64,000 nt of DNA, taken from the NCBI RefSeq assembly GCF_000182745.2, contig NC_016027.1, forward strand, positions 2,641,001 to 2,705,000. The letters run 5' to 3'. Positions 16,938 through 27,661 of the stretch are shown piece after piece. A program made the translations under genes and the position numbers. The number at the start of each line of letters is the position of its first letter. Position 1 is the first letter of the stretch. This DNA comes from Komagataeibacter medellinensis NBRC 3288 (GTDB taxonomy: Bacteria; Pseudomonadota; Alphaproteobacteria; Acetobacterales; Acetobacteraceae). A model generated the notes under the pieces. It ran no database searches, was not told the origin of the DNA, and was given only the letters and a program-made list of their open reading frames with translations.

Positions 16938-18026
16938 TCAGACCGTATGCGCGCTGGCGAGAACACAGTGGTCGGCATCGTTCAGGGTTTCGATCTGGAA
17001 GGTGGGGTGCATGATGCCAAAACGTGCATTCAACTCGCGTGCGGCCTGGTTCAGCAGCCCTTCGGCCGGTTGGCCGCTTTCACGCGCATTACGCACCAGA
17101 TGTACGGTCAGCGCCGTCTCGGTCGTGCTGATGGGCCAGATATGCAGGTCATGCAGGTCGCACACGCCGGGCAGCGTGCGCAGGAAGGCGGCAACCTGTG
17201 CGGGGTCTATGCCACGCGGCACGCGGTCCAGCGCCATGTCCAGTGAATCCCGCAACAGCGACCATGTGGCCGCAATGATGGAAAGCGAGACAACAAGGCA
17301 GATGATGGGGTCGATTCGCAGCCAACCTGTCAGCAGGATCACACCGCCGCCCGCCACCACAGCCAGCGACATCAGCGCATCCGACGCCATATGCAGGAAC
17401 GCGCCATGCAGGTTGAGGTCTTTCTTGCCCCCGCTTGCAAACAGCAGGGCCGTGGCGCCGTTCACCACAATGCCGATGCCTGCTACCACCATGACCGCCG
17501 CACCGGCAACCGGGTGCGGGTGGATGAGGCGCAGCACAGCCTCCCACATGATCCCGCCGGTTACGACCAGCAGGGCGATGGCATTGCCAAGGGCGGCAAG
17601 GATGGAGGAGCGGCGCAGGCCGTAGGTGAAATTGGTGCTGGGCGAGCGGCGCGAGAGCACCTCGGCCAGCCACGCAGCCCCCAGCGCCAGCACATCGGAC
17701 AGGTTGTGCCCGGCATCCGCCAGCAGTGACAGCGCATGACTGCGCACGCCCCATGCCGCTTCCCCGATCACGTAGACAAGGTTGAGGGCGATCCCGATGG
17801 CGAATGCCCGCCCGTATGATGCGGGCGTGTGCACGTGATGGTGGCCGAACAGCCCGCCATGGCCGTGGTCGTGCCCGCAGTCATGGTCCGCGTGGTCTTC
17901 GTGGTCATGTCCCGCATGGTCGTGTCCGTCATCATGCCCGGTGGGCGTGGTGGCAGCCTGTACGGGATCATGCGCGTCCGTATGGTCATGGTTGTCAAGG
18001 CAATGATCATGTTGGCATTTGCCCAT
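16938..18026 (-). CDS. Zinc-type cation diffusion facilitator with His-rich N-terminus (CzcD/ZitB-like)
   Basis: About 362 residues. Residues 1-65 are extremely rich in His and Asp (repeated GHDH/DHxDH), a cytoplasmic metal-binding tail typical of zinc CDF proteins. Six helices follow; TM2 has LLADAGHNLSD and TM5 has HMASDAL, both H-x3-D, the tetrahedral Zn/Co site. The C-terminal domain has DLHDLHIWPIS. I use the ATG at 18026; a GTG at 18101 would add 25 residues. It is the first gene of a minus-strand pair with the second CDF. Expected role: zinc or cobalt/cadmium efflux across the inner membrane. Confidence 0.9.
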   Translation of the reverse strand: MGKCQHDHCLDNHDHTDAHDPVQAATTPTGHDDGHDHAGHDHEDHADHDCGHDHGHGGLFGHHHVHTPASYGRAFAIGIALNLVYVIGEAAWGVRSHALSLLADAGHNLSDVLALGAAWLAEVLSRRSPSTNFTYGLRRSSILAALGNAIALLVVTGGIMWEAVLRLIHPHPVAGAAVMVVAGIGIVVNGATALLFASGGKKDLNLHGAFLHMASDALMSLAVVAGGGVILLTGWLRIDPIICLVVSLSIIAATWSLLRDSLDMALDRVPRGIDPAQVAAFLRTLPGVCDLHDLHIWPISTTETALTVHLVRNARESGQPAEGLLNQAARELNARFGIMHPTFQIETLNDADHCVLASAHTV

Positions 18027-18178
18027 GGGGTTGTGTCCATCCGCATGAAGGTAAGGGTAGCGCGGCCTGCCTAGCAGAAGGTTATGGCCTCTCACCAGCA
18101 CTTAGCACGTTTTGCGCGGGCATGCGCCGTGATAAGCCACCCGCATGGCCTTCCCACTGCCACAGGAAATATGACCCG

Positions 18179-19864
18179 ATGATCCGACTGACCGAACTGC
18201 GCCTGCCCCTTGGCCATGCGAAGGACGCCCTGCGCCATGCCGTGGTTGAACGGCTGGGTGTTGCGGCAGCAGATGTAGGGGAGATCAGTGTGTTCCGCCG
18301 TGGCCATGACGCGCGCAGGCGTAGCCGTATCATGCTGGTCTATACGGTGGACTGCGTGGTGGCGGACGAGGCGGCGGTGCTGGCGACCCATGCGGGCGCG
18401 CGTGATATCCTGCCCGCCCCCGATACCGCCTACCATCCTGTCTTGGACGATGGCGCGCAGATCGCTGCCCGCCCCGGCTTTACCCGCCCGGTGGTAATCG
18501 GCGCAGGACCGTGCGGGCTGATGGTGGCCCTGGTGCTGGCGCAGATGGGCCTGCGCCCGCTGGTGCTGGAGCGTGGCAAGGTGGTGCGCGAACGCACGGT
18601 CGATACCTTTGCCCTGTGGCGTAGATCCATTCTGACACCCGAGAGCAACGTGCAGTTTGGTGAAGGCGGGGCTGGCACGTTTTCCGACGGCAAGCTGTAC
18701 AGCCAGGTCAGTGACCCGCGCCATTACGGGCGTAAGGTGCTGGCGGAGTTCGTGCGCGCTGGCGCGCCCCCCGAGATCGAATATCTCTCCCGTCCCCATA
18801 TCGGCACATTCCGGCTGGTCTCGATGGTGGAGCATATCCGCGCCGAGATCGAATCTCTTGGTGGGGAATACCGTTTTGGCGCGCATGTGCGCGAGTTCGT
18901 GATGCGTGATGATGGCGCCGGTAGCCAGCGCATTGCCGCCCTGCGCCTTGCCGATGGGGCGGAGATCGTGACCGACCATGTGGTGCTGGCCATAGGCCAC
19001 AGCGCGCGTGATACGTTTGAAGCACTGCATGCGGCGGGTGTGGCCATGGTGGCCAAGCCGTTCTCGATCGGGGTGCGGATCGAGCATCCGCAATCCGTCA
19101 TCAATACCGCACGCTACCACCGCCCCGAACCCGTGCCCGGTCTGGGGGCGGCTGATTACAAGCTGGTGCATCATGCCAGTAATGGCCGCGCGGTCTATTC
19201 CTTCTGTATGTGCCCTGGCGGTACGGTGGTGGCCGCGACATCGGAACCAGGACAGGTGGTAACCAATGGCATGAGCCAGTATTCCCGTGCCGAGCGCAAT
19301 GCCAATGCGGGTATTGTGGTAGGTGTTACGCCAGAACAGGACTATCCCGGTGGCCCGCTGGCGGGTATCGCCTTCCAGCGCGAGTGGGAACGCAAGGCGT
19401 TCGTGGCCGGTGGGGGAGCCTATTTTGCCCCGGCCCAGACTGTGGGCGATTTCCTTGATGGCAGGCCCTCTACCGCGTTGGGTGATGTCGTGCCGTCCTA
19501 CCGCCCCGGTGTCACGCCCACCGATCTCGCGCGTTGCCTGCCAGCTTTTGCCATTGATGCCATACGCGAGGCCCTGCCCCATTTCGATCGCAGGTTGGCC
19601 GGTTTTTCCATGCGTGATGCGGTCATGACCGGGGTGGAGACACGCACGTCGTCACCGCTGCGCATTCCGCGCGGGGGGGATGGGCAGAGCATCAACGTGC
19701 GCGGCCTGTTCCCGGCGGGTGAGGGGGCGGGCTATGCCGGTGGCATCCTGTCCGCCGGAATTGATGGCATCCGCATTGCGGAGGCCGTGGCCCTGTCGCT
19801 TGCCGGGCGTAAGGTGGAGCAGGCGCTCCAGCGTGGCATGACACATGCGACGGAAGCGCAGTAA
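18179..19864 (+). CDS. COG2509-type FAD-dependent dehydrogenase of unknown substrate
   Basis: A protein of 561 residues with an N-terminal extension (1-95, VVERLGVAAADVGEI, a small alpha/beta domain) and then the dinucleotide motif VVIGAGPCGLMVALVLA (103-119). NVQFGEGGAGTFSDGKL and RPHIGTFRLVSMVEHIR are typical of the uncharacterised COG2509 flavoproteins, and the end has GLFPAGEGAGYAGGILSAG, the FAD-closing motif. The ATG at 18179 is preceded by AGGAAAT at good spacing. It runs opposite to the CDF genes. The family's reaction is not established, so no specific substrate is given. Confidence 0.85.
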   Translation: MIRLTELRLPLGHAKDALRHAVVERLGVAAADVGEISVFRRGHDARRRSRIMLVYTVDCVVADEAAVLATHAGARDILPAPDTAYHPVLDDGAQIAARPGFTRPVVIGAGPCGLMVALVLAQMGLRPLVLERGKVVRERTVDTFALWRRSILTPESNVQFGEGGAGTFSDGKLYSQVSDPRHYGRKVLAEFVRAGAPPEIEYLSRPHIGTFRLVSMVEHIRAEIESLGGEYRFGAHVREFVMRDDGAGSQRIAALRLADGAEIVTDHVVLAIGHSARDTFEALHAAGVAMVAKPFSIGVRIEHPQSVINTARYHRPEPVPGLGAADYKLVHHASNGRAVYSFCMCPGGTVVAATSEPGQVVTNGMSQYSRAERNANAGIVVGVTPEQDYPGGPLAGIAFQREWERKAFVAGGGAYFAPAQTVGDFLDGRPSTALGDVVPSYRPGVTPTDLARCLPAFAIDAIREALPHFDRRLAGFSMRDAVMTGVETRTSSPLRIPRGGDGQSINVRGLFPAGEGAGYAGGILSAGIDGIRIAEAVALSLAGRKVEQALQRGMTHATEAQ

Positions 19865-19877
19865 TCAGAAAGGATAA

Positions 19878-19953
19878 AAGTTTTTGGGCGTCGCCTTTCT
19901 TCAAAAAGGCGGCGTTCTTTGCAGCTGTTTGAAAAAGATTCACCAAAAAACTT
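19878..19953. repeat. Dispersed bipartite hairpin repeat, copy C
   Basis: About 76 bp with near-perfect terminal inverted repeats, AAGTTTTTGG (19878) and CCAAAAAACTT (ends 19953). Internally there is a GTCGCCTTTCTTCAAAAAGGCGGC-type hairpin, written here in parts (arms about 19890-19897 and 19905-19913), and a weaker second hairpin. It lies exactly in the gap between the convergent stop codons of the COG2509 gene and priA, where it could terminate both transcripts. Confidence 0.8.
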
Positions 19954-19970
19954 TTGAACCGGCCGGTTCC

Positions 19971-22241
19971 TTACAGGAACGACACCGGGTCAATATCCAC
20001 ATCAATCCGCGCCCCGCGCTCTGGCTTCACGCGTGAGAGCCATTCGCGCATGATCGGTTGCACCGCAATATTGCGCCGCGCACGCAGCAGCAGACGGAAG
20101 CGGTGCCGCCCGCGCAGGATGGCCAGTGGCGCAGGCGCAGGCCCAAGCACCTGCACGCCGTCCATCCGGGGGGCGTTCTGGCCCAGGGCGCGGGCGGTCA
20201 TGTCGGCGGCATCGGGCATCTCGGCGCTGACGATCACAGCAGCCAGCCTGCCATAGGGCGGCCAGAATCCGGGGCGGCGCTGTTCGGCCTCCTGCTGCAT
20301 GAAACTGGCAAAGTCTCCCGATACCAGCGCCTGCATGACCGGGTGGTCGGGCACGTAGCTCTGTAACAGCACGCGTCCCGGCGCCTCGGCCCGGCCCGCG
20401 CGGCCCGCAACCTGATGGAGCAACTGCACCGTGCGCTCCGACGCCCGCAGGTCGCCCCCCCCCAGGCCGAGGTCGGCATCCACAATTCCCACCAGCGTCA
20501 GGTGCGGGAAATGCCAGCCCTTGGCCACGATCTGCGTGCCGATCACAAGGTCGATCTCGCGCCGGGCTATGCGCTCGACTGCGGCGGCGGTGGCGGCGGG
20601 GCCGCTCAGTGTATCACTGGCCATGACCAGAATGCGGGCATCGGGGAAGGTGGCGCGGGCTTCCTCCGTTATACGTTCCACGCCGGGGCCGATGGGCGTC
20701 AGGCTGTCGGCATCGGCGCATTGGGGGCAGGTCTGGGGAATGGGCTCGTCATACCCGCAATGGTGGCAGGTCAGGATATGGCGCGCGCGGTGTTCCACCA
20801 GCCATGCGGTGCAGTTGGGGCACTGCATGCGGTGGCCACAGGTGCGGCACAGCGTAAGCGGCGCATAGCCGCGGCGGTTGAGGAACAGCATCGCCTGCTC
20901 GCCACGGCCCACCGCATCATTGATCGCGTCCGTCAGCACGGGCGAGAGGAACAGCCCGCGCCCGGGCGGGTCGGCGCGCATGTCCAGCGTTTCCACATCG
21001 GGCATGCTGGCATTGCCGTGGCGCGCACCCAGTTTGAGGTGCCGGTAGCGGCCCGCCCCCACATTGGCCAGGCTTTCAAGGCTGGGCGTGGCGGAAACCA
21101 GCACTACTGGCGCGCGGCTCATGCGCGCGCGCACCACCGCCATGTCGCGTGCGTGGTAGGTTACGCCGTCTTCCTGCTTGAAGGCGGTTTCGTGCTCCTC
21201 ATCTACAATGATCAGGCCAAGCTGGTCGAATGGCAGGAACAGCGCAGAGCGCGCGCCCACCACTACGCGCGCCGTGCCATCGGCCACCGCCCGCCACGTC
21301 AGCCTGCGCACGCGCGCGCCCAGGTCAGAATGCCACAGGGCAGGCTGGGCGCCAAAGCGGCGGTCAAAGCGACCGGTCCACTGGGCGGACAGGGCAATCT
21401 CGGGCAGCAGTACCAGTGCCTGCCTGCCAGCGGCAACACAGGCGGCAATGGCTTCCATGTAGATCTCGGTCTTGCCCGATCCAGTCACCCCTTCCAGCAG
21501 GGTGATGGAAAAACCGTCCTCGGCCACGCGTGCGCGCAGTTCGGTTGCGACAGTCGCCTGCGCGCCTTCCAGTACCGGCGGGCAATGTGCGGGGTCGGGC
21601 ATGGCGAAGGGCGGCGGAGGGGTGATTTCAACTGCCTGTAGCGCGCCCGCCTGCGCCAGCCCTTTAATGACGGCGGCACTCACGCCCGCGCGCCGGGCCA
21701 GTTCCGTTGTGGTGAGCGGGGTGCCCCCGGATGCGGTATCAAGCACTTTGTGCCGCGCAGGCGTCAGCCGCAGGTCCGCAGGCGGTGTCGGGGCGGTTAT
21801 CCACCCTGTGGCGGGGCGGGGCAGGGGGGCCAGCGCATTGGCCCGCAGCGCCATGGCCAGCACCATGCCCGGTGGCGAGAGGGTGTAGGCGGCTACCCAG
21901 TCCACGAACTGGCGCAACTGGGCGGGGAGCGGCGGCAGGTCCAGGCGGGCTGCTACGGGTTTGAGGCGGCTGGTGGGCACGTCCTTTTGTGGTGGCGGCG
22001 TGAACTCTGGTGGCAGGCAGGATGTGGCGTCCCATATCACCCCCGTTTCCGTGCGGCGGCCTAGCGGCACGGTTACGATGTCCCCCGGCCGTGATCCCGC
22101 CAGCCGTGGCGGCAGCACGTAATCCAGCGGCCCGGCAAAGGGCAGGGTAAGCATGACCCGTACGCGCCCGTCCCCCGCGGGGGTGGGCAGCAGGTCGGAC
22201 TGTGTGGGATTGCGGTCAGGCATGCGTTTTTCTATCGTCAT
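19971..22241 (-). CDS. priA: Primosomal replication-restart helicase PriA
   Basis: About 756 residues. Domains: N-terminal 3'-DNA-binding domain (VMLTLPFAGPLDYVLP, about 30-45), winged helix (about 160-215), then a DEAH helicase with Walker A LLEGVTGSGKTEIYMEA, LLPEIALS and the IIVDEEHE box. The Cys-rich zinc module CRTCGHRMQCPNC and CHHCGYDEPIPQTCPQC supplies eight Cys, as in all PriA proteins. The chain ends with the C-terminal domain that binds replication forks. The start is uncertain: 22241 (MTIEKRM) is used, with 22223 as an alternative. It restarts stalled replication forks with DnaB/DnaC-type partners. Confidence 0.95.
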   Translation of the reverse strand: MTIEKRMPDRNPTQSDLLPTPAGDGRVRVMLTLPFAGPLDYVLPPRLAGSRPGDIVTVPLGRRTETGVIWDATSCLPPEFTPPPQKDVPTSRLKPVAARLDLPPLPAQLRQFVDWVAAYTLSPPGMVLAMALRANALAPLPRPATGWITAPTPPADLRLTPARHKVLDTASGGTPLTTTELARRAGVSAAVIKGLAQAGALQAVEITPPPPFAMPDPAHCPPVLEGAQATVATELRARVAEDGFSITLLEGVTGSGKTEIYMEAIAACVAAGRQALVLLPEIALSAQWTGRFDRRFGAQPALWHSDLGARVRRLTWRAVADGTARVVVGARSALFLPFDQLGLIIVDEEHETAFKQEDGVTYHARDMAVVRARMSRAPVVLVSATPSLESLANVGAGRYRHLKLGARHGNASMPDVETLDMRADPPGRGLFLSPVLTDAINDAVGRGEQAMLFLNRRGYAPLTLCRTCGHRMQCPNCTAWLVEHRARHILTCHHCGYDEPIPQTCPQCADADSLTPIGPGVERITEEARATFPDARILVMASDTLSGPAATAAAVERIARREIDLVIGTQIVAKGWHFPHLTLVGIVDADLGLGGGDLRASERTVQLLHQVAGRAGRAEAPGRVLLQSYVPDHPVMQALVSGDFASFMQQEAEQRRPGFWPPYGRLAAVIVSAEMPDAADMTARALGQNAPRMDGVQVLGPAPAPLAILRGRHRFRLLLRARRNIAVQPIMREWLSRVKPERGARIDVDIDPVSFL

Positions 22242-22336
22242 GCATCGTCCGTGTCTTGTCCATTGGTTATGTATGGCGCGCACATGGCCCTGACAGTCCG
22301 GTATGGGGTAAGGAAAACAGGGGGGAAGGACGCACG

Positions 22337-23338
22337 ATGGCCGAGCACATGATGGCAACCGGAGCGCGGGATGCCTTTCTGCACTGGATGGAAACCGAAC
22401 GCCGGGCTGCTCCCCTTACGCTTACCGCCTATAGGGGGGATCTGGATCGCTTCCTTGCTTTCGTGACCGGCCATCTGGGTGCGGAGCCGAACCTCGCCGC
22501 GCTGGCCGGTCTGTCGCTGGCCGACCTGCGGGCATGGCTGGCCCATGAACATGCACAGGCCCTGGGGGGCAGGCGCGCCACGACACAGGACCGCGCGGCC
22601 CGTACCCGTGCGCGCCGGGTTTCGGCCCTGCGGTCCTTCTACCGCTACCTTGCGCGTTATCATGGGGTGGATAATCCGGCCCCCGGCCTGCTGGCAACTC
22701 CGCGCACCCGCCGCCCTCTGCCGCGCCCCCTGCCGGTAGCGCAGGCGCTCGAAGTACCCGAAGGTGTTGCCGACATTGCCCATACCCCCATGGCGCAGGT
22801 ACGCGATGGCGCGCTGTTTATGCTGCTGTATGGTTGCGGGCTGCGCATTTCCGAGGCGCTGGGACTGGACGTGCGTGACCTTGACCGCGCGCAGGCACTG
22901 GGGGACAGCACAAAGGGCGATGGCGTGCTGCGCATACAGGGCAAGGGCGGGCGTGAGCGCATGGTGCCGGTGTTGCCACAGGTCATGGTGGCACTCAGGC
23001 GCTGGCGGGGCGTGCATCCGCTGCCGCAGGCGGATGCGCCACTTTTTGTTGGCGTGCGCGGCGGGCGACTGCAGGCGGGCATTGCCCAGCGCGCCATGCG
23101 CACATGGCGGCACATGGCAGGACTGCCCGAGCATGCAACCCCGCACGCCCTGCGGCATTCATTTGCCACTCACCTTATGGAAGGGGGGGCTGACCTGCGC
23201 GTGATACAGGACCTGCTGGGCCATGCCAGCCTGTCCACCACCCAGCGCTACACCCTTGCCGACGAGGCACGGCTGATGGATGTCTGGACACGCGCCCATC
23301 CCCATGCCACCGATACCCCGCCCGATACAGCATACTGA
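22337..23338 (+). CDS. xerC: Tyrosine recombinase XerC
   Basis: A protein of 333 residues. The N-terminal SAM-like core-binding domain (about 10-125) contains LTAYRGDLDRFLAF; the catalytic domain has Arg170 (GCGLRISEALGL), Lys204 in the beta-hairpin, His270-x-x-Arg273 (HALRHSFATHL), His296 (LLGHASLSTTQRY) and the nucleophile Tyr305. The spacing is that of the Xer proteins that resolve chromosome dimers at dif with FtsK. The ATG at 22337 follows GGGGGAAGGA. It is divergent from priA and followed within 12 bases by pip. Nothing around it suggests a mobile element. XerD is possible, but the sequence looks closer to XerC. Confidence 0.88.
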   Translation: MAEHMMATGARDAFLHWMETERRAAPLTLTAYRGDLDRFLAFVTGHLGAEPNLAALAGLSLADLRAWLAHEHAQALGGRRATTQDRAARTRARRVSALRSFYRYLARYHGVDNPAPGLLATPRTRRPLPRPLPVAQALEVPEGVADIAHTPMAQVRDGALFMLLYGCGLRISEALGLDVRDLDRAQALGDSTKGDGVLRIQGKGGRERMVPVLPQVMVALRRWRGVHPLPQADAPLFVGVRGGRLQAGIAQRAMRTWRHMAGLPEHATPHALRHSFATHLMEGGADLRVIQDLLGHASLSTTQRYTLADEARLMDVWTRAHPHATDTPPDTAY

Positions 23339-24303
<965 letters not shown>

Positions 24304-24304
<1 letters not shown>

Positions 24305-25257
24305 TGGTGGGGCTGCTTGCCCGCCCGGTCTGCGGCTTGCTGGTCGCACTGGCGCTGGGCGTACTGTCCGTAACCCCTGCCATGGCGCAAGAGGTGTCAC
24401 GCCTGTGTAGTCATGAGCGCGTGGCCCAGGTGCCGCTGCGTGATGATGGGGGCTACCTTTCCATCGTGATCAGCATTGCGGGGCACAGTCTGAGCGCGCT
24501 GGTCGATACGGGTTCCGATGGCGGCCTGCTTACGCCCGAGATGGTGGGTTCCCTGCGCCTGCGCCTGGACCCCGACCACGAGACCATCGTGCACGGCACC
24601 GGCGGCGTGGCGCAGGCCACCCCCAATGCCATCGTACCCGACCTGCGGGTGGGAGATGTGGATTTCGGCGCGCGTTCCGTCCCGGTGGGCGAACTGCCCG
24701 GCCAGCCGATGATCCATCCCCCGGTGGCGGGGCTGCTGGGGGGTGATATTCTGTCGCGCTTCGATCTGGACATGGATGTGGCGGGCGGCACGCTGGCGCT
24801 GTGGAATATCCGGCATGACTCTGTGGCCTGCGCGCCACCACCGGCGTGGGACGGGCCGTATGAAACATTGCCCCTGCGCCGGCAGGACAACCGCTTTTTG
24901 CTGGAAGTTCAGCTTGCGGGCAGGCCGGTCACGGCCCTGCTCGACAGTGGGGCGCGTTCGCGCATCATCTCACCCGAAATTGCGCACCGCGCTGGCATCA
25001 GCCAGTCGGATCTGGCGCGCGATCCCGGTGGGGTTACGGCGGGGGTGGACGGGCATCAGGATATCTATCACTGGCACCGTTTCACTACCCTGCAGGTCGG
25101 CCACGAACTGGAGCGCAATGTCATGCTGACCGTGGCCCCGCTGCGTGAGCACCTTGAAATGCTGCTTGGATCGGACTGGTTCGCCCACCACCGGGTGTGG
25201 ATATCCTATGCCACGAACCAGGCTTTTGTCCGCCCCGCGCGCAGGCCGGGTGGCTGA
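24304..25257 (+). CDS. Secreted protein with two retropepsin-like aspartyl protease modules
   Basis: A protein of 317 residues. Residues 1-29 form a signal peptide (hydrophobic core, cut after AMAQ). Two similar modules follow, each with an aspartyl protease flap and catalytic triplet: LVDTGSDGG (Asp68) and LLDSGARSR (Asp214). Both keep the D-T/S-G core, and PVAGLLGGDILSRFD and EMLLGSDWFAHH are the matching family-specific ends of each module. This resembles a pepsin-like bilobal arrangement made from retropepsin folds, so the chain may form an intramolecular dimer. It is probably periplasmic. It is translationally coupled to proline iminopeptidase; whether it cleaves protein is untested. Confidence 0.82.
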
Positions 25258-25258
25258 A

Positions 25259-25290
25259 CCGTCCGGCCCACGGTCATGCGGGCCGGACGG
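25259..25290. terminator. Bidirectional strong hairpin between convergent genes
   Basis: A perfect 11-bp stem, CCGTCCGGCCC (25259-25269) with GGGCCGGACGG (25280-25290), and a 10-base loop lies between the stop of the retropepsin-like gene and that of the minus-strand gene at 25300. No T-run follows on either side, so Rho-independent termination is not certain. Confidence 0.55.
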
Positions 25291-25299
25291 GGTGGTGGG

Positions 25300-25785
25300 T
25301 CAGCCCTTGAGCTTCGTGTTGCACACGCTGTAATAGCCGCCGCCCGCCTGGATCCAGCGCAGGCCGCCATTGGCGTTGGTGGCCTTGTTGGCGTTGTACT
25401 GGTCAAGGCAGGTGTGCAAGCGCGCCTTGCCAGCCGATTCCTTGCTGTATTTCTCGGCAATGGCGGTGGGCATCGTGGCGTTGGTGGCGGCCGCAGTGGT
25501 AGCGGGGGCGGCAGCCGGTGCCGCGGGCTTGGCGGTCGGCGCTGCCGGAACTGCCGCCGCGGGTGCTTCGGCGGGCTTGGTGGTGGCCGCGGCAGTGGCC
25601 GTATCACCGCACTGGGCAGTCTTGAAATCCTTGTAGCTCTGGCCATTCAGGCTGCCTGCGGTGCGGGCGGCCGCGAATTTCTGGTGGCAGGCCTTGGATG
25701 TCTCGCGGGCCTGGGCCACGCCGCCGCACAGGGTCAGGGCAAGGGCCGATACGGCCGCGATCTTGAAACGGTAGGATGAAGTCAT
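25300..25785 (-). CDS. Secreted Cys- and Ala/Pro-rich protein of unknown function
   Basis: A protein of 161 residues. Residues 1-26 are a clear signal peptide (SSYRFKIAAVSALALTLCGG, cut near AQA). The mature chain has two small Cys-containing segments, ACHQKFAAAR with KTAQCG at the front and LHTCLDQYN with YYSVCN at the end, joined by a low-complexity Ala/Pro/Thr linker (about 62-105). The arrangement suggests two disulfide-bonded mini-domains on a flexible tether, exported to the periplasm or surface. I do not recognise the family. It follows glnK on the same strand with a gap of 41 bases. Confidence 0.75.
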   Translation of the reverse strand: MTSSYRFKIAAVSALALTLCGGVAQARETSKACHQKFAAARTAGSLNGQSYKDFKTAQCGDTATAAATTKPAEAPAAAVPAAPTAKPAAPAAAPATTAAATNATMPTAIAEKYSKESAGKARLHTCLDQYNANKATNANGGLRWIQAGGGYYSVCNTKLKG

Positions 25786-25826
25786 GGTAAGGGGTCAATC
25801 CTGAAATGACTGAAAAAGGAAGGGGC

Positions 25827-26270
<444 letters not shown>

Positions 26271-26369
26271 TCACATGCTCCCTGACCGGCAAGTGCGCTT
26301 GTGCGTTGCTACCCGGGGAGAGTAAATCCGTTGGGCTTGCCCCAGACAGGGTTCAGAACAGGAAACGAC

Positions 26370-27602
26370 ATGAACGCGAACACGCCATCTTCCACAGCAT
26401 CCGGGGCCCTTGGGGTCGATGTCTGCATTGTGGGGGCCGGGCCTGTGGGGGCAACACTGGCCTGCCGCCTTGGGGCTGCGGGTATGCAGGTTGCCATTAT
26501 TGATCGCGCGGCCCTGCCGCCCATGGAACACCCGGCTTTCGATGGCCGGGCCTATGCCATTGCCGCAGGCTCGCGCCGCCTGCTGGAGGCGGCGGGCGTG
26601 TGGCAGCGCCTGCCCATGGAGTCGTGCGAGATCCGCGAGATCCGCGTGACCGATGGCAGGCCGGGGCGGCCGCCTTCGCGCCTGTTCCTTGAATTCGGCC
26701 CCGATGATGCCGACCAGCCCTTTGGCGCCATGATCGAAGCCCGTGCCCTGCGCGTGGCGCTGAATGCATCCCTGCACGCAACGCCGGGCGTGCATGTTTT
26801 CGCCCCTGATGAGGGCAGCGTGACCCGCAGGCCCGAAGGGGCGGAAATCCGTACCACCAGCGGCCGGGTCATCCATGCCCGCCTGGTTGTCGCGGCTGAA
26901 GGGCGGCGCAGTCCGCTGCGCGAGCAGGCACGCATCGCCGTGACCCGCCTGCCGTACAACCAGTGTGGCATTGTCTGTGCCGTAGCCCATGAACGCCCGC
27001 ATGAGGGGCGCGCGTTGGAACACTTCCTGCCCGCAGGCCCCTTTGCCCAGCTGCCCATGGCGGGAACGGCGGAGCATCCCAACCTGTCCGCCCTGGTCTG
27101 GACCGAGGGCGAGAAGGTGGCCCACCGCCTGGCGGAACTGCCGCAGGTGGCTTTTGCCCATGAAATCCGCCGTCGTATGGGCGATGAATGGCTGGGTGCC
27201 GTGACCCCGGTGGGGCAGCGCTGGGTCTATCCGCTTTCCGCGCAGTACGCGCAGCGTTATGTCGATACGCGGCTGGCGCTGGTAGGCGATGCGGCGCATG
27301 GTATCCACCCCATAGCGGGGCAGGGGCTCAACCTTGGCTTCCGTGATGTGATTGCCATGGCCGATATCCTGATGGGCGTGCATGCGTGTGGGGGGGATGT
27401 GGGCGCGCCCGATGTGCTGCGCTCCTACCAGGCGCGCTGCCGACCTGCCAACATGCTCATGCTGGCTGCAACCGATGCGCTGGAGCGTCTGTTCGGCAAC
27501 GATAACCCCGTGCTGCGCCTGGCACGCGACGTGGGGCTTGCCACCGTCAACCGCATAACACCGCTGCGCCGTAGTTTTGCCCGCCACGCCATGGGGCTGT
27601 AG
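26370..27602 (+). CDS. UbiH/UbiF-family FAD monooxygenase (ubiquinone biosynthesis)
   Basis: A protein of 410 residues with the flavin hydroxylase layout: VDVCIVGAGPVGATLACRLG (about 16-35, the FAD Rossmann motif), a central DG-type segment, and LVGDAAHGIHPIAGQGLNLGFRDV near the C-terminus, the GD motif of UbiH/UbiF/UbiI. It should hydroxylate the ring of the ubiquinone precursor; which position cannot be told from sequence. The ATG at 26370 follows AGGAAACGAC. It is divergent from glnK and 60 bases before cysE. Confidence 0.88.
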   Translation: MNANTPSSTASGALGVDVCIVGAGPVGATLACRLGAAGMQVAIIDRAALPPMEHPAFDGRAYAIAAGSRRLLEAAGVWQRLPMESCEIREIRVTDGRPGRPPSRLFLEFGPDDADQPFGAMIEARALRVALNASLHATPGVHVFAPDEGSVTRRPEGAEIRTTSGRVIHARLVVAAEGRRSPLREQARIAVTRLPYNQCGIVCAVAHERPHEGRALEHFLPAGPFAQLPMAGTAEHPNLSALVWTEGEKVAHRLAELPQVAFAHEIRRRMGDEWLGAVTPVGQRWVYPLSAQYAQRYVDTRLALVGDAAHGIHPIAGQGLNLGFRDVIAMADILMGVHACGGDVGAPDVLRSYQARCRPANMLMLAATDALERLFGNDNPVLRLARDVGLATVNRITPLRRSFARHAMGL

Positions 27603-27661
27603 GCGGCACTTGCCCTGCCCGCACGTAACCAACCGGGCCAGATGGCCGGAACGGATCTGTC

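Noticed and set aside
22337-23338. Tyrosine recombinase as a phage or island integrase
   Set aside because: Size, catalytic spacing and setting beside priA fit housekeeping XerC; no attachment sites or cargo genes nearby.
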